DNA of 25,084 bases from an uncultured Collinsella sp. (GTDB taxonomy: Bacteria > Actinomycetota > Coriobacteriia > Coriobacteriales > Coriobacteriaceae): positions 1-25,084 of the forward strand of contig UQNC01000029.1 of NCBI GenBank assembly GCA_900542175.1, written 5' to 3'. Shown in pieces: positions 7,563-15,215 of the stretch (positions within the stretch are counted from its first letter, which is position 1; every line of letters starts with the position of its first letter). The position numbers were made by a program, and so were the translations under genes. The notes under the pieces were generated by a model. That model was not told the origin of the DNA and ran no database searches. It saw only the letters and a program-made list of their open reading frames with translations.

Positions 7563-8918
7563 ATGAGCTACACGCAGAAAGTTCTCGACGAGCTCAAGGC
7601 CCGCTGTCCCGAGCAACCTGAGTTCATCCAGGCCGCGACCGAGATCCTCGGCACTATCCAGCCGGCGCTCGACGCCCATCCCGAGTACGAGGAGGCCGCC
7701 CTGCTGGAGCGCCTCGTCGAGCCCGAGCGCATCGTTATGTTCCGTGTCCCCTGGGTCGACGACCAAGGCAAGGTCCAGGTCAACCGCGGCTACCGCGTCG
7801 AGTTCAACTCTGCTATTGGACCCTACAAGGGCGGCCTGCGCTTTAACCCGACGGTCACCCTGGGCATGCTCAAGTTCCTGGGCCTGGAGCAGATCCTCAA
7901 GAACAGCCTGACCACCCTTCCCATGGGCGGCGGCAAGGGCGGCTCCGACTTTGACCCCAAGGGCAAGTCCAACAACGAGATCATGCACTTCTGCCAGTCC
8001 TTCATGACCGAGCTCTATCGCCACATTGGCCCCAACACCGACGTTCCTGCCGGCGACCTGGGCGTTGGCGGCCGCGAGGTTGCCTACATGTTCGGTCAGT
8101 ACAAGCGCCTGACCAACGAGTGGACCGGCGTCCTTACCGGCAAGGGCCTCTCCTTTGGCGGCTCGCTCGCCCGTACCGAGGCCACCGGCTACGGTCTGGT
8201 CTACTTTGTGGACGAGTACCTCAAGAGCCGCGGCGAGTCCTTCGAGGGCAAGAACGTCGTCGTTCACGGCTCCGGTAACGTCGCTATCTACGCGGTCCAG
8301 AAGGTCGCCCAGCTCGGCGGCAAGGTCCTGGCTTGCTCCGACACTCACGGCTGGGTCGAGGATCCCGACGGCATCGACTACACCGTGCTCGAGCATGTCT
8401 ACAACAAGAAGCGCTCCGGCCACGACAAGGGCGTCACGCTCGCTATGTACGTTGACGAGAAGCCCAATGCCACGTGGCACGAGGGCGACGGCCGCGGCGT
8501 GTGGCAGCTTCCCTGCGACATCGCGCTGCCCTGCGCTCGCGAGAACACGCTGCTGCTCGAGGACGCCCAGGCGCTCGTCGCCAACGGCTGCAAGGTGGTC
8601 GGCGAGGGCGCGAACATGCCCACGACCATCGAGGCCACGACCTACTTCCAGGAGAACGGCGTCGCCTTTATGCCCGGTAAGGCTGCCAACGCCGGCGGCG
8701 TGCTCGTGTCCGGCCTGGAGATGAGCCAGAACGCCGAGCACCTGTCCTGGACCTTCGAGGAGGTCGACGGCAAGCTCGAGCAGCTCATGCGCGGCATGTT
8801 CCACAACGTGGACGACACCGCCAAGGAGTACGGCGAGGAGGGCAACTTCGTCATGGGCGCCAACATCGCCGGCTTCCTGAAGGTCGCCGACGCCATGCTC
8901 GCCCAGGGCGTCTGCTAA
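7563..8918 (+). CDS. gdhA: NADP-specific glutamate dehydrogenase
   Basis: A 451-residue hexameric-type glutamate dehydrogenase that interconverts 2-oxoglutarate plus ammonia and glutamate, normally in the assimilatory NADPH direction. Family segments visible are YRVEFNSAIGPYKGGLRF, the active-site stretch TLPMGGGKGGSDFDPKGK, DVPAGDLGVGGREV, and the Rossmann motif VVHGSGNVAIYA in the coenzyme domain. ATG 7563 has TTGGAGGAAGC immediately upstream. A 250-nt promoter-containing region precedes it and a strong terminator follows, so it is probably monocistronic. Codon choice is strongly C-ending, as in the window's tig and valS, which suggests high expression. Length matches the GdhA family. Confidence 0.96.
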   Translation: MSYTQKVLDELKARCPEQPEFIQAATEILGTIQPALDAHPEYEEAALLERLVEPERIVMFRVPWVDDQGKVQVNRGYRVEFNSAIGPYKGGLRFNPTVTLGMLKFLGLEQILKNSLTTLPMGGGKGGSDFDPKGKSNNEIMHFCQSFMTELYRHIGPNTDVPAGDLGVGGREVAYMFGQYKRLTNEWTGVLTGKGLSFGGSLARTEATGYGLVYFVDEYLKSRGESFEGKNVVVHGSGNVAIYAVQKVAQLGGKVLACSDTHGWVEDPDGIDYTVLEHVYNKKRSGHDKGVTLAMYVDEKPNATWHEGDGRGVWQLPCDIALPCARENTLLLEDAQALVANGCKVVGEGANMPTTIEATTYFQENGVAFMPGKAANAGGVLVSGLEMSQNAEHLSWTFEEVDGKLEQLMRGMFHNVDDTAKEYGEEGNFVMGANIAGFLKVADAMLAQGVC

Positions 8919-8944
8919 ACCCTGCCTGACATAGCATGTAATGA

Positions 8945-8975
8945 GGCTCTCGGCTCAACGCCGGGAGCCTTTTTT
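8945..8975 (+). terminator. Rho-independent terminator of gdhA
   Basis: GGCTCTCGGC (8945-8954) pairs with GCCGGGAGCC (8960-8969) with one wobble. The loop is TCAAC and six T residues follow. It lies 26 nt after the gdhA stop. Confidence 0.92.
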
Positions 8976-9037
8976 GATCCGCATGCGACGGAGGAAAATG
9001 GTTCATTTTGTCCCGACACGAGCTATGCCCCCTCGTT

Positions 9038-9046
9038 TGGTACACT
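9038..9046 (+). promoter_or_regulatory. Extended -10 promoter for the molybdenum hydroxylase operon
   Basis: TGGTACACT is a TGn-extended -10 (TACACT at 9041-9046), 25 nt before the FAD-subunit start. The surrounding TTTGGTA resembles the selC promoter. No convincing -35 is present. Confidence 0.4.
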
Positions 9047-9070
9047 TAAAGGTACTGGACAAGTGAAGAG

Positions 9071-9985
9071 ATGGGGGAGAACGTGCTCAAGTTCGGTACC
9101 TACGTCCGTGTTGGAAACGCGGCCGAAGCCTATGAGCTCTTGCAGAAGAACCGCAACAACAAGATTGTGGGCGGCGGCATCTGGATGCGCCTGGGTTCGC
9201 GTCGCGTGGCGACGGCGATTGACCTTTCGGCCTGCGGACTCGATCAGATCGAGGAGACCGAGACCGAGTTTCGCATCGGTGCCATGTGCACCCTGCGTCA
9301 GCTCGAGCGTCATGCCGGGCTCAACGCGCTTGTCAACAATGTCTTCGAGTTCGCCGTTCACGATATCGTGGGCGTGCAGCTGCGCAATACCGCCACGGTG
9401 GGCGGCAGCATCTACGGCCGCTTTGGCTTCTCGGACGTGCTCTCGGCGTTCCTGGCGCTCGATTCGTATGTTGAGCTGACGGGCGCCGGCCGCGTGCCGC
9501 TCGCGGAGTTCGTGCGGATGGGTTACGTGCGCGACGTGATCGAGCGCGTCGTAGTCGTCAAGCACGACTACCGCGCGAGCTACGAGGCCGTACGCAAGGC
9601 TGCGACCGACTTCCCCTCGCTGAACGTCACCGCCGCCTGGTGGGACAACACTTGGCACGTCACCGTGGGCGCCCGCCCGCTGCGCGCGACCCTGCTGCAG
9701 GGCGAGGCGTGCGGCCCGGTGAACGAGCATCCTTCCGAGGACGAGCTTCGCGCCCTTGCTGCATCCGTGCGTGCCCTGAGCTACGGAACCAACCTGTGGG
9801 GCTCGGCCGACTACCGCCGCCGCATCTCTGCCCCGCTCGCCATCCAGGCTGTGCGTCGCGCCGCCGGCATCGAGCTTTCGGCCGCGCTTGCCCGCGAGCT
9901 CGAGACCGTGCAGATCCCCAAGTTCGCCACGGACGAGTATTCCTGCCGCCGCGTGCCCGGCGTCGATTCTAGCGAGGTGCGCTAA
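9071..9985 (+). CDS. Molybdenum hydroxylase FAD-binding subunit (CoxM/XdhB/YgfM-type)
   Basis: A 304-residue FAD subunit of the xanthine dehydrogenase/CO dehydrogenase family, passing electrons from the Fe-S/Mo subunit to an acceptor. IVGGGIWMRLG near residue 35 occupies the place of the family's FAD pyrophosphate loop, and ATVGGSIYGRFG matches the second FAD motif (usually ATxGGN). The C-terminal CO-dehydrogenase-flavoprotein domain is present. ATG 9071 is listed, but GTG 9083 is possible because GGGGGAG lies at 9073-9079; spacing is imperfect for both. The stop overlaps the next start in TAATG, so the two subunits are translationally coupled. This separate FAD protein plus fused Fe-S/Mo protein resembles E. 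coli YgfM/XdhD. Confidence 0.85.
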   Translation: MGENVLKFGTYVRVGNAAEAYELLQKNRNNKIVGGGIWMRLGSRRVATAIDLSACGLDQIEETETEFRIGAMCTLRQLERHAGLNALVNNVFEFAVHDIVGVQLRNTATVGGSIYGRFGFSDVLSAFLALDSYVELTGAGRVPLAEFVRMGYVRDVIERVVVVKHDYRASYEAVRKAATDFPSLNVTAAWWDNTWHVTVGARPLRATLLQGEACGPVNEHPSEDELRALAASVRALSYGTNLWGSADYRRRISAPLAIQAVRRAAGIELSAALARELETVQIPKFATDEYSCRRVPGVDSSEVR

Positions 9986-12816
9986 TGGCTGCCAAACTCA
10001 TCGATCTTTCCTTTACGCTCAACGGCCGTAAGGTCAAGGTTCAGATTGCCCCCGACACCATGCTCTTTGCACTGTTGCGTGAGCAGGGTTGTGCGTCGGT
10101 GCGCTGCGCCTGTGAGACCACCAACTGCGGCCTGTGCACGGTGTGGCTCGACGGCGACCCGGTGCTGAGCTGCTCGGTTCCCGCCGCTCGCGTCGAGGGC
10201 CACACCATCACCACGCTCGAGGGCCTCAAAGCCGAGTCCGAGGCGCTTGCCCGTGCGATGGCTGCCGAAGGCGCCGAGCAGTGCGGTTTTTGCGCCCCCG
10301 GCCTCATCATGAACGTGCTGGCGCTTGCACGCGCCGCCAAGGAGGACCCGAGCCTCGTCGCCACGCGCGAGGAACTCTCACGCCAGCTCGCCGGCAACCT
10401 CTGCCGTTGCAGCGGCTATGAGAGCCAGCTGCGCGCCATCGTCCGCTTTCTTAACGAGTCCGGCGTGCATGTGGGCTTTGAGATGCCCGAGCTGCCGGTC
10501 AACGACACCAGCTGCGACGGTGTCTCGTACAAGCAGATCACCCATAAGCAGCCCAAGAAGGACTCGAAGGCGCTGCTCGAGGGCCGTCCCGTCTACACGG
10601 GCGATATGGTGCCCGCCGGCGCCCTGATCGTCAAACTCAAGCGCAGCCCCTATGCCCGCGCCAAGATCCGCTCCATCGATACGTCGCGCGCCCTGAAGGT
10701 GCCCGGCGTTGTGGGCGTCTACACTTACGAGGACGTGCCCAAGCGCCGCTTTACTATCGCCGGTCAGAGCTATCCGCAGCCGAGTCCCTACGACCGCCTG
10801 ATTCTCGAGAACCTTGTGCGCTACCAAAACGAGGAGGTGGCGATCGTCGCTGCCGAGACCGAGGTGGCTGCCGACAAGGCGCTCAAGCTCATCAAGGTCG
10901 ACTATGAGGTGCTCGAGCCCCTGCTCGACTTTACCCAGGCACTCGATAACGATATCGTGGTCCACCCCGAGGGCGACGTGACCTTTATGTTCCCGCAGGG
11001 CGGCAATGTCCCGCGCAACCTGGTGTGCAGCGGTACCAGCGATTTTGGCGACCTGGACGAGGCCTTCGCCCAGAGCGACATCGTCTTTGAGCGCACCTAC
11101 ACCAGCCAGGCCACGCAGACCGCGCCCATGGAGACCTTCCGCGCCTTCGCGACGACCGACGCGTTTGGGCGCATCTCCGTGACCACCTCGACGCAGGTGC
11201 CCTTCCACGTGCGCCGCATGGTCGCGCAGTCGCTCGACATTCCGCAGTCGCAGGTGCAGGTCATTAAGCCGCGCATCGGCGGCGGCTTTGGCTCCAAGCA
11301 GACGGGCTGCTGCGAGATCTTCGTGGCGTTCGTCACCCAGCAGACTGGCCGTCCGAGCTACTGCTGCTACACCCGCGAGGAGACCATCACCGCGGGCAAC
11401 TCGCGCCACCAGATGCAGATGACCGTCAAGTTGGGCGCCATGAACGACGGCACCATCACGGCCATCGACCTGCACACGCTGTCCAACGCCGGAGCGTACG
11501 GCGAGCACGCCACCACGACGATCGGCCTTTCGGGCCACAAGAGCCTGCCGATTTACAACCATGTGAAGGCGAGCCGCTTTAGCTGGGACGCTGTCTACAC
11601 CAATACCAACCGCGGCGGCGCGTATCGCGGCTACGGTGCCACCCAGGGCCAGTTTGCCGTGGAGAGCGCCGTTAACGAGCTCGCCGACATGCTGCACATG
11701 GACCCCGCCGACCTGCGCCTTAAGAACATCGTGCGCGAGGGCGAGATCATGCCGCAGTACTACAACGAAAAGCTCAACGCCTGCGCACTCGACCGCTGCC
11801 TGCTGCGCGCGATGGACATGATCGGTTGGCGCGACAAGCCGCTGGCCGTCGACCTGGGCGACCGCGTGCGTGCTCTGGGCTGTGCGCTCACCATGCAGGG
11901 CTCGGGCATTTCCAATGTCGACATCGCCGGCATCGATATGCGCCTGGAAGAGGACGGCTTCATTACCATCGGCACCGGCGCCACCGATAACGGCATGGGC
12001 GTCGACACGATCCTGGCGCAGATTGCCGCCGAGGAGCTGGGCGTGGAGAGCTCGCTGATCGTGGTGCGCGGCGTGGACACCGACGTCTCGCCGTTCGACG
12101 CCGGCTCGTACGCGAGCTCGGGCACGTACGTGACGGGTCTGGCGGCCAAGAACGCTGCGACCGAGCTGCGCGAGAAGATCTGCGCCAAGGCCGCCCAGAT
12201 GTGGGACGTGGACGCCGCCGACGTGGTCTTCGACGGCCAGTACGTGCGCCTGTCCGACGAGCGTGCCGCTCGTGAGCAGAACCGCTACCTCACACTGCGC
12301 GACTTTGCCAACCTGTGCGTCAAGAACATCGCTGGCGGCGACGCACTGACCTCGCATGCTTCTGCCTGCCTGCCCGTTTCTCCTCCGCCGTTTATGGCCG
12401 GCATTGCCGAGGTCGAGGTCGACAAGGCCACCGGCAAGGTGACTGTGGTGGACTACGCGGCGGCCGTCGACTGCGGCACCGTGATCAACGAGGCACTCGC
12501 GCGCGTCCAGGCCGAGGGCGGCATTGCCCAGGGTATCGGCCACGCGCTCTACGAGATCGTCGAGCACGACGACCGCGGCCGCCTGCGCACCGGCAACTTT
12601 ATGAGCTACAAGCTGCCCACGCGCCTGGATATCGGCAGCATTCGCGTGGCCTTTGAGCCGAGCTACGAGCCGACGGGTCCTTTTGGTGCCAAGTCGATCG
12701 GCGAGGTCGTCATCAACACGCCGCTCGCCGCTGTTGCATCGGCCGTGGCACACGCCACCGGCCACCAGGTGCGCTCGCTGCCGATCACGCCCGAGAAGGC
12801 CCTGCTGGGGGAGTAG
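9985..12816 (+). CDS. Fused [2Fe-2S]/molybdenum hydroxylase, XdhD-like
   Basis: A 943-residue fusion of the small Fe-S subunit and the large Mo subunit of the xanthine dehydrogenase family. The plant-type [2Fe-2S] site is Cys43, 48, 51 and 63; the second cluster uses Cys100, 103, 140 and 142 (CGFC ... CRC). The Mo domains follow from about residue 190 with GGGFGSKQ, YRGYGATQG, DAGSYASSGTY and FGAKSIGEV, whose Glu907 is the expected catalytic base. From memory of E. coli XdhD, the length, GGGFGSKQ, AYASSGT, FGAKSI and C-terminal TPEK patterns agree, but XdhD lacks the Fe-S cysteines that are intact here. XdhD genes belong to clusters proposed to encode selenium-dependent molybdenum hydroxylases. 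The substrate is probably a purine or related heterocycle, but is not shown. MobA at 6267 is unlikely to serve it, since this family uses MPT or MCD. Confidence 0.9.
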   Translation: MAAKLIDLSFTLNGRKVKVQIAPDTMLFALLREQGCASVRCACETTNCGLCTVWLDGDPVLSCSVPAARVEGHTITTLEGLKAESEALARAMAAEGAEQCGFCAPGLIMNVLALARAAKEDPSLVATREELSRQLAGNLCRCSGYESQLRAIVRFLNESGVHVGFEMPELPVNDTSCDGVSYKQITHKQPKKDSKALLEGRPVYTGDMVPAGALIVKLKRSPYARAKIRSIDTSRALKVPGVVGVYTYEDVPKRRFTIAGQSYPQPSPYDRLILENLVRYQNEEVAIVAAETEVAADKALKLIKVDYEVLEPLLDFTQALDNDIVVHPEGDVTFMFPQGGNVPRNLVCSGTSDFGDLDEAFAQSDIVFERTYTSQATQTAPMETFRAFATTDAFGRISVTTSTQVPFHVRRMVAQSLDIPQSQVQVIKPRIGGGFGSKQTGCCEIFVAFVTQQTGRPSYCCYTREETITAGNSRHQMQMTVKLGAMNDGTITAIDLHTLSNAGAYGEHATTTIGLSGHKSLPIYNHVKASRFSWDAVYTNTNRGGAYRGYGATQGQFAVESAVNELADMLHMDPADLRLKNIVREGEIMPQYYNEKLNACALDRCLLRAMDMIGWRDKPLAVDLGDRVRALGCALTMQGSGISNVDIAGIDMRLEEDGFITIGTGATDNGMGVDTILAQIAAEELGVESSLIVVRGVDTDVSPFDAGSYASSGTYVTGLAAKNAATELREKICAKAAQMWDVDAADVVFDGQYVRLSDERAAREQNRYLTLRDFANLCVKNIAGGDALTSHASACLPVSPPPFMAGIAEVEVDKATGKVTVVDYAAAVDCGTVINEALARVQAEGGIAQGIGHALYEIVEHDDRGRLRTGNFMSYKLPTRLDIGSIRVAFEPSYEPTGPFGAKSIGEVVINTPLAAVASAVAHATGHQVRSLPITPEKALLGE

Positions 12817-12840
12817 CGGGTCAGCGAACAAGTCGTAATG

Positions 12841-12869
12841 GGCGGGGCGGGGCAACTCGCCCCGCCTTT
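12841..12869 (+). terminator. Terminator of the molybdenum hydroxylase operon
   Basis: GGCGGGGCG (12841-12849) pairs perfectly with CGCCCCGCC (12858-12866) around an 8-nt loop. Only TTT follows, but the stem is very stable and lies 24 nt after the stop. Confidence 0.7.
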
Positions 12870-12928
12870 CGCACTCGTGGTGAGGTCGTGAGCCTGTAAA
12901 ACGTGTGCGTGCGCTTGTCGTTCGTATC

Positions 12929-12937
12929 TGCTATCAT
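12929..12937 (+). promoter_or_regulatory. Extended -10 promoter for tRNA-Leu
   Basis: TGCTATCAT is a TGn-extended -10 (TATCAT at 12932-12937), placing a start near 12944, about 13 nt before the mature tRNA. TTGTCG at 12915 is too close to act as its -35. tig may be read from here too. Confidence 0.45.
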
Positions 12938-12956
12938 TCCTAGTCTGTGCGCTCAT

Positions 12957-13040
12957 GCGGGCGTGGCGGAATTGGTAGACGCGCCAGATTTAGGTTCTGG
13001 TGGGATTCCCGTGAAGGTTCGAGTCCTTTCGCCCGCACCA
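12957..13040 (+). tRNA. tRNA-Leu (anticodon UAG)
   Basis: This 84-nt class II tRNA has acceptor GCGGGCG/CGCCCGC, discriminator A and encoded CCA. The anticodon arm is CCAGA-TTTAGGT-TCTGG with TAG at 12991-12993, followed by a variable arm of leucine type and the T loop TTCGAGT. UAG reads CUA and, by wobble, other CUN codons. It stands alone, 89-92 nt upstream of tig. Confidence 0.97.
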
Positions 13041-13131
13041 ACGCATCTGCGTCGGCTTCGGCCGTCGCGACACTTTGTTGCATAAAGGTACCAGCACCTC
13101 AGATAAGCTGGGCAGTATGAGGAGGAACGTG

Positions 13132-14430
13132 TTGAACATCACCGCTTCTGACGTCAAGGACGCCAAGCTCACCGCTACGGTCACCATCCCGGCCGCCGAC
13201 GTCGACGCCGCGATCAAGAAGGCCTATAAGGACACCGCCAAGAAGTACCGCTTCCCGGGCTTCCGTGCCGGTAAGGCTCCCCGTCCGGTCATCGACTCTG
13301 CTCTTGGCGCCGAGGCTACCCTCGCTCAGGCCACCAACGACCTGATCGCCGCCAACGAGCCCGCCGTCCTCAACGAGCTGGACATCGTCCCCACCAAGAG
13401 CGGTGACTACAAGGAGCTCGACCTCGCCAAGGATCACGAGGACTACACCTACACCGTCGAGTTCTCCCTGCGTCCCGCCGCTGAGCTCTCCTCCTTCGAC
13501 GCTGTCGAGATCGAGATGCCCCCTGCGGAGGTCACCGAGTCCGAGATCAACAACCAGGTCGAGATGCTCCTCAACTACCGTGCCACCTTCGAGGACGTCG
13601 TGGGTCGCGCCGTCGAGGCCGAGGACTATGTCACCGTCGACCTCAAGGCCGTCGAGAACGCCGACAACTTCGCCGCCGAGGGCCGTATGCTCATCGCCGG
13701 TAGCGACAGCAACCCCGCCGAGTTCAACGAGGCTCTGATCGGCGCCAACGTTGACGACGTCAAGTCCGTCACCTGGACCGACGAAGCCGAGGAGGGCGAG
13801 GAGGCCGAGACCCACACCGTCGAGGTCACCGTCAAGGGCATCAAGGTCCGCAACACCCCCGAGCTCACCGACGAGCTCGTCAAGTCCGACTTTGGCTTCG
13901 ACAGCATCGACGCTATGCGCGACGCCATCAAGATCGAGATCGAGCAGGACAAGGCTTCCCGCCTCCCGGCCGAGAAGGAGAACCGTTGCGTCTCCGCTCT
14001 CGCCGAGCGCCTGCAGCTCGACGAGATGGATGCCGACTACGAGCAGTCCGTCTTTGAGGAGCTTGGCCAGAACTTCCTGTCCAACCTCGCTGCCCGCGGC
14101 ATGACCCTGGACACCTGGCTGCCCGCTTCCGGCCTGACCATGGAGCAGTTCATCGGCGACCTGCACAAGCAGGCCAACGACGTTGCCCGTGAGTCCCTGG
14201 CGCTCGACGCTCTCGCCCGCGAGCTCAAGATTGAGGTCACCGAGGACGACATCAACGCCGAGTTCGAGAAGGCCGGCGTCAAGGACGTCGAGGCTTCCAA
14301 GGCTGAGTTCATCGCCGATGGCCGCATGCCTGCCGTCCGCGAGTCCATCCGTCGCTCCAAGGCCGTCGACCACCTGGTCGAGAACGCCGAGGTGACCGAG
14401 GTCGACGAGACCGCCAAGGACGCCGAGTAA
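13132..14430 (+). CDS. tig: Trigger factor, ribosome-associated chaperone
   Basis: Trigger factor binds the ribosome exit tunnel and folds nascent chains, with a peptidyl-prolyl isomerase domain. The protein (432 residues from the listed start) has the ribosome-binding signature FPGFRAGKAPRPVI in the N-domain, an FKBP-like middle domain with an acidic EEAEEGEEAE loop, and a helical C-domain. TTG 13132 is listed because AGGAGG (13120-13125) is then 6 nt away; GTG 13129 is only 3 nt from it, and ATG 13117 would overlap the ribosome site. The order tig-clpP-clpX is conserved in many bacteria and couples folding with degradation. Codon use is strongly biased, implying high expression. Confidence 0.94.
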   Translation: MNITASDVKDAKLTATVTIPAADVDAAIKKAYKDTAKKYRFPGFRAGKAPRPVIDSALGAEATLAQATNDLIAANEPAVLNELDIVPTKSGDYKELDLAKDHEDYTYTVEFSLRPAAELSSFDAVEIEMPPAEVTESEINNQVEMLLNYRATFEDVVGRAVEAEDYVTVDLKAVENADNFAAEGRMLIAGSDSNPAEFNEALIGANVDDVKSVTWTDEAEEGEEAETHTVEVTVKGIKVRNTPELTDELVKSDFGFDSIDAMRDAIKIEIEQDKASRLPAEKENRCVSALAERLQLDEMDADYEQSVFEELGQNFLSNLAARGMTLDTWLPASGLTMEQFIGDLHKQANDVARESLALDALARELKIEVTEDDINAEFEKAGVKDVEASKAEFIADGRMPAVRESIRRSKAVDHLVENAEVTEVDETAKDAE

Positions 14431-14446
14431 TTCTCGCCACCTTGCC

Positions 14447-14470
14447 CACGAGCGCATGCATGCGCCCGTG
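14447..14470. repeat. 24-bp dyad between tig and clpP
   Basis: CACG-A-GCGCATG abuts its near-perfect complement CATGCGC-C-CGTG with no spacer. The central 14 bases (14452-14465) form an exact palindrome. With no loop it looks more like a protein-binding dyad than an RNA hairpin. No known operator is recognised. Confidence 0.4.
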
Positions 14471-14506
14471 ATGGGGTAAAGTTATAAGCCGATTATCCGG
14501 TTGCTT

Positions 14507-14547
14507 CGTACGGTGCCAGCCAATGCATAGCATGCGGGCACCGTACG
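14507..14547 (+). terminator. Hairpin between tig and clpP, possible terminator or attenuator
   Basis: CGTACGGTGCC (14507-14517) pairs perfectly over 11 bp with GGCACCGTACG (14537-14547) around a 19-nt loop, and TTTAT follows. It ends only 34 nt before the clpP start, leaving little room for a separate promoter. It may therefore be a partial terminator or leader structure rather than a full stop. Confidence 0.55.
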
Positions 14548-14581
14548 TTTATCTAGAACCAATTTGGTCCGCAAGAGAGAA

Positions 14582-15214
14582 ATGGAGATGCGTATGATCG
14601 CTAAGTTCGATTCCGCACTCGTGCCATACGTTATCGAGCAGACGCCGCGCGGCGAGCGCAGCTACGATATCTATTCGCGCCTGCTCAACGATCGCATCAT
14701 CTTCTTGGGCGAGGAGATCAACTCCGTCAGCGCCAACCTGGTCGTTGCCCAGCTACTGCATCTTGAGAGCCAGGATGCCGAGAAGGATATCTCGCTCTAC
14801 ATCAATTCGCCCGGTGGCGAGGTTTACTCCGGCCTGGCGATTCTTGACACCATGAACTTCATCAAGCCGCAGGTCTCCACCATCTGCGTCGGTATGGCCG
14901 CGTCCATGGCCGCCGTGCTGCTTTCGGCTGGTGCTAAGGGCAAGCGCTTCTGCCTGCCGCACTCCAAAGTCATGATTCACCAGCCCAGCGGCGGTGCCCA
15001 GGGTCAGCAGACCGAGATTGAGATTGTGGCCGAGGAGATCAAGAAGACCCGCCGCGAGCTCAACCAGATCTTGTCCGATGCCTCGGGCCAGCCCATCGAG
15101 AAGGTCCAGGCCGATACCGAGCGCGACAACTACCTGACCGCCGCCGAGGCCCTCGACTACGGCCTGATCGACCGTATCGTTACCTCGCGCGATCTCGCCG
15201 CGAAGGACGCCTAG
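14582..15214 (+). CDS. clpP: ATP-dependent Clp protease proteolytic subunit
   Basis: ClpP forms the two-ring serine-protease chamber that works with ClpX (next gene) or ClpC. In this 210-residue protein the catalytic triad is clear: Ser108 (GMAASMAA), His133 (MIHQP) and Asp182 (TERDNYL), each offset by 11 from E. coli mature numbering. The SPGGEVYSG segment and C-terminal LIDRI are also typical. Three in-frame ATGs at 14582, 14588 and 14594 compete. AGAGAG lies before the first, while GGAG at 14584-14587 would serve the third; this is unresolved. The stop is one base from the clpX start, so clpP and clpX form an operon. Confidence 0.95.
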   Translation: MEMRMIAKFDSALVPYVIEQTPRGERSYDIYSRLLNDRIIFLGEEINSVSANLVVAQLLHLESQDAEKDISLYINSPGGEVYSGLAILDTMNFIKPQVSTICVGMAASMAAVLLSAGAKGKRFCLPHSKVMIHQPSGGAQGQQTEIEIVAEEIKKTRRELNQILSDASGQPIEKVQADTERDNYLTAAEALDYGLIDRIVTSRDLAAKDA

Positions 15215-15215
15215 G

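Noticed and set aside
10378..12855. Minus-strand open frame of 825 codons antisense to the XdhD-like gene
   Set aside because: Long antisense frames are expected where the real gene uses mostly G/C third positions. The translation is low-complexity (Ala, Gly, His, Arg, Val, Leu) with no domain motif, and the plus-strand gene has full catalytic signatures. The same applies to antisense frames over gdhA, tig, clpX and valS.
12915..12937. Classical -35/-10 promoter TTGTCG/TATCAT before tRNA-Leu
   Set aside because: Only 11 nt separate the hexamers; an extended -10 reading is more plausible.
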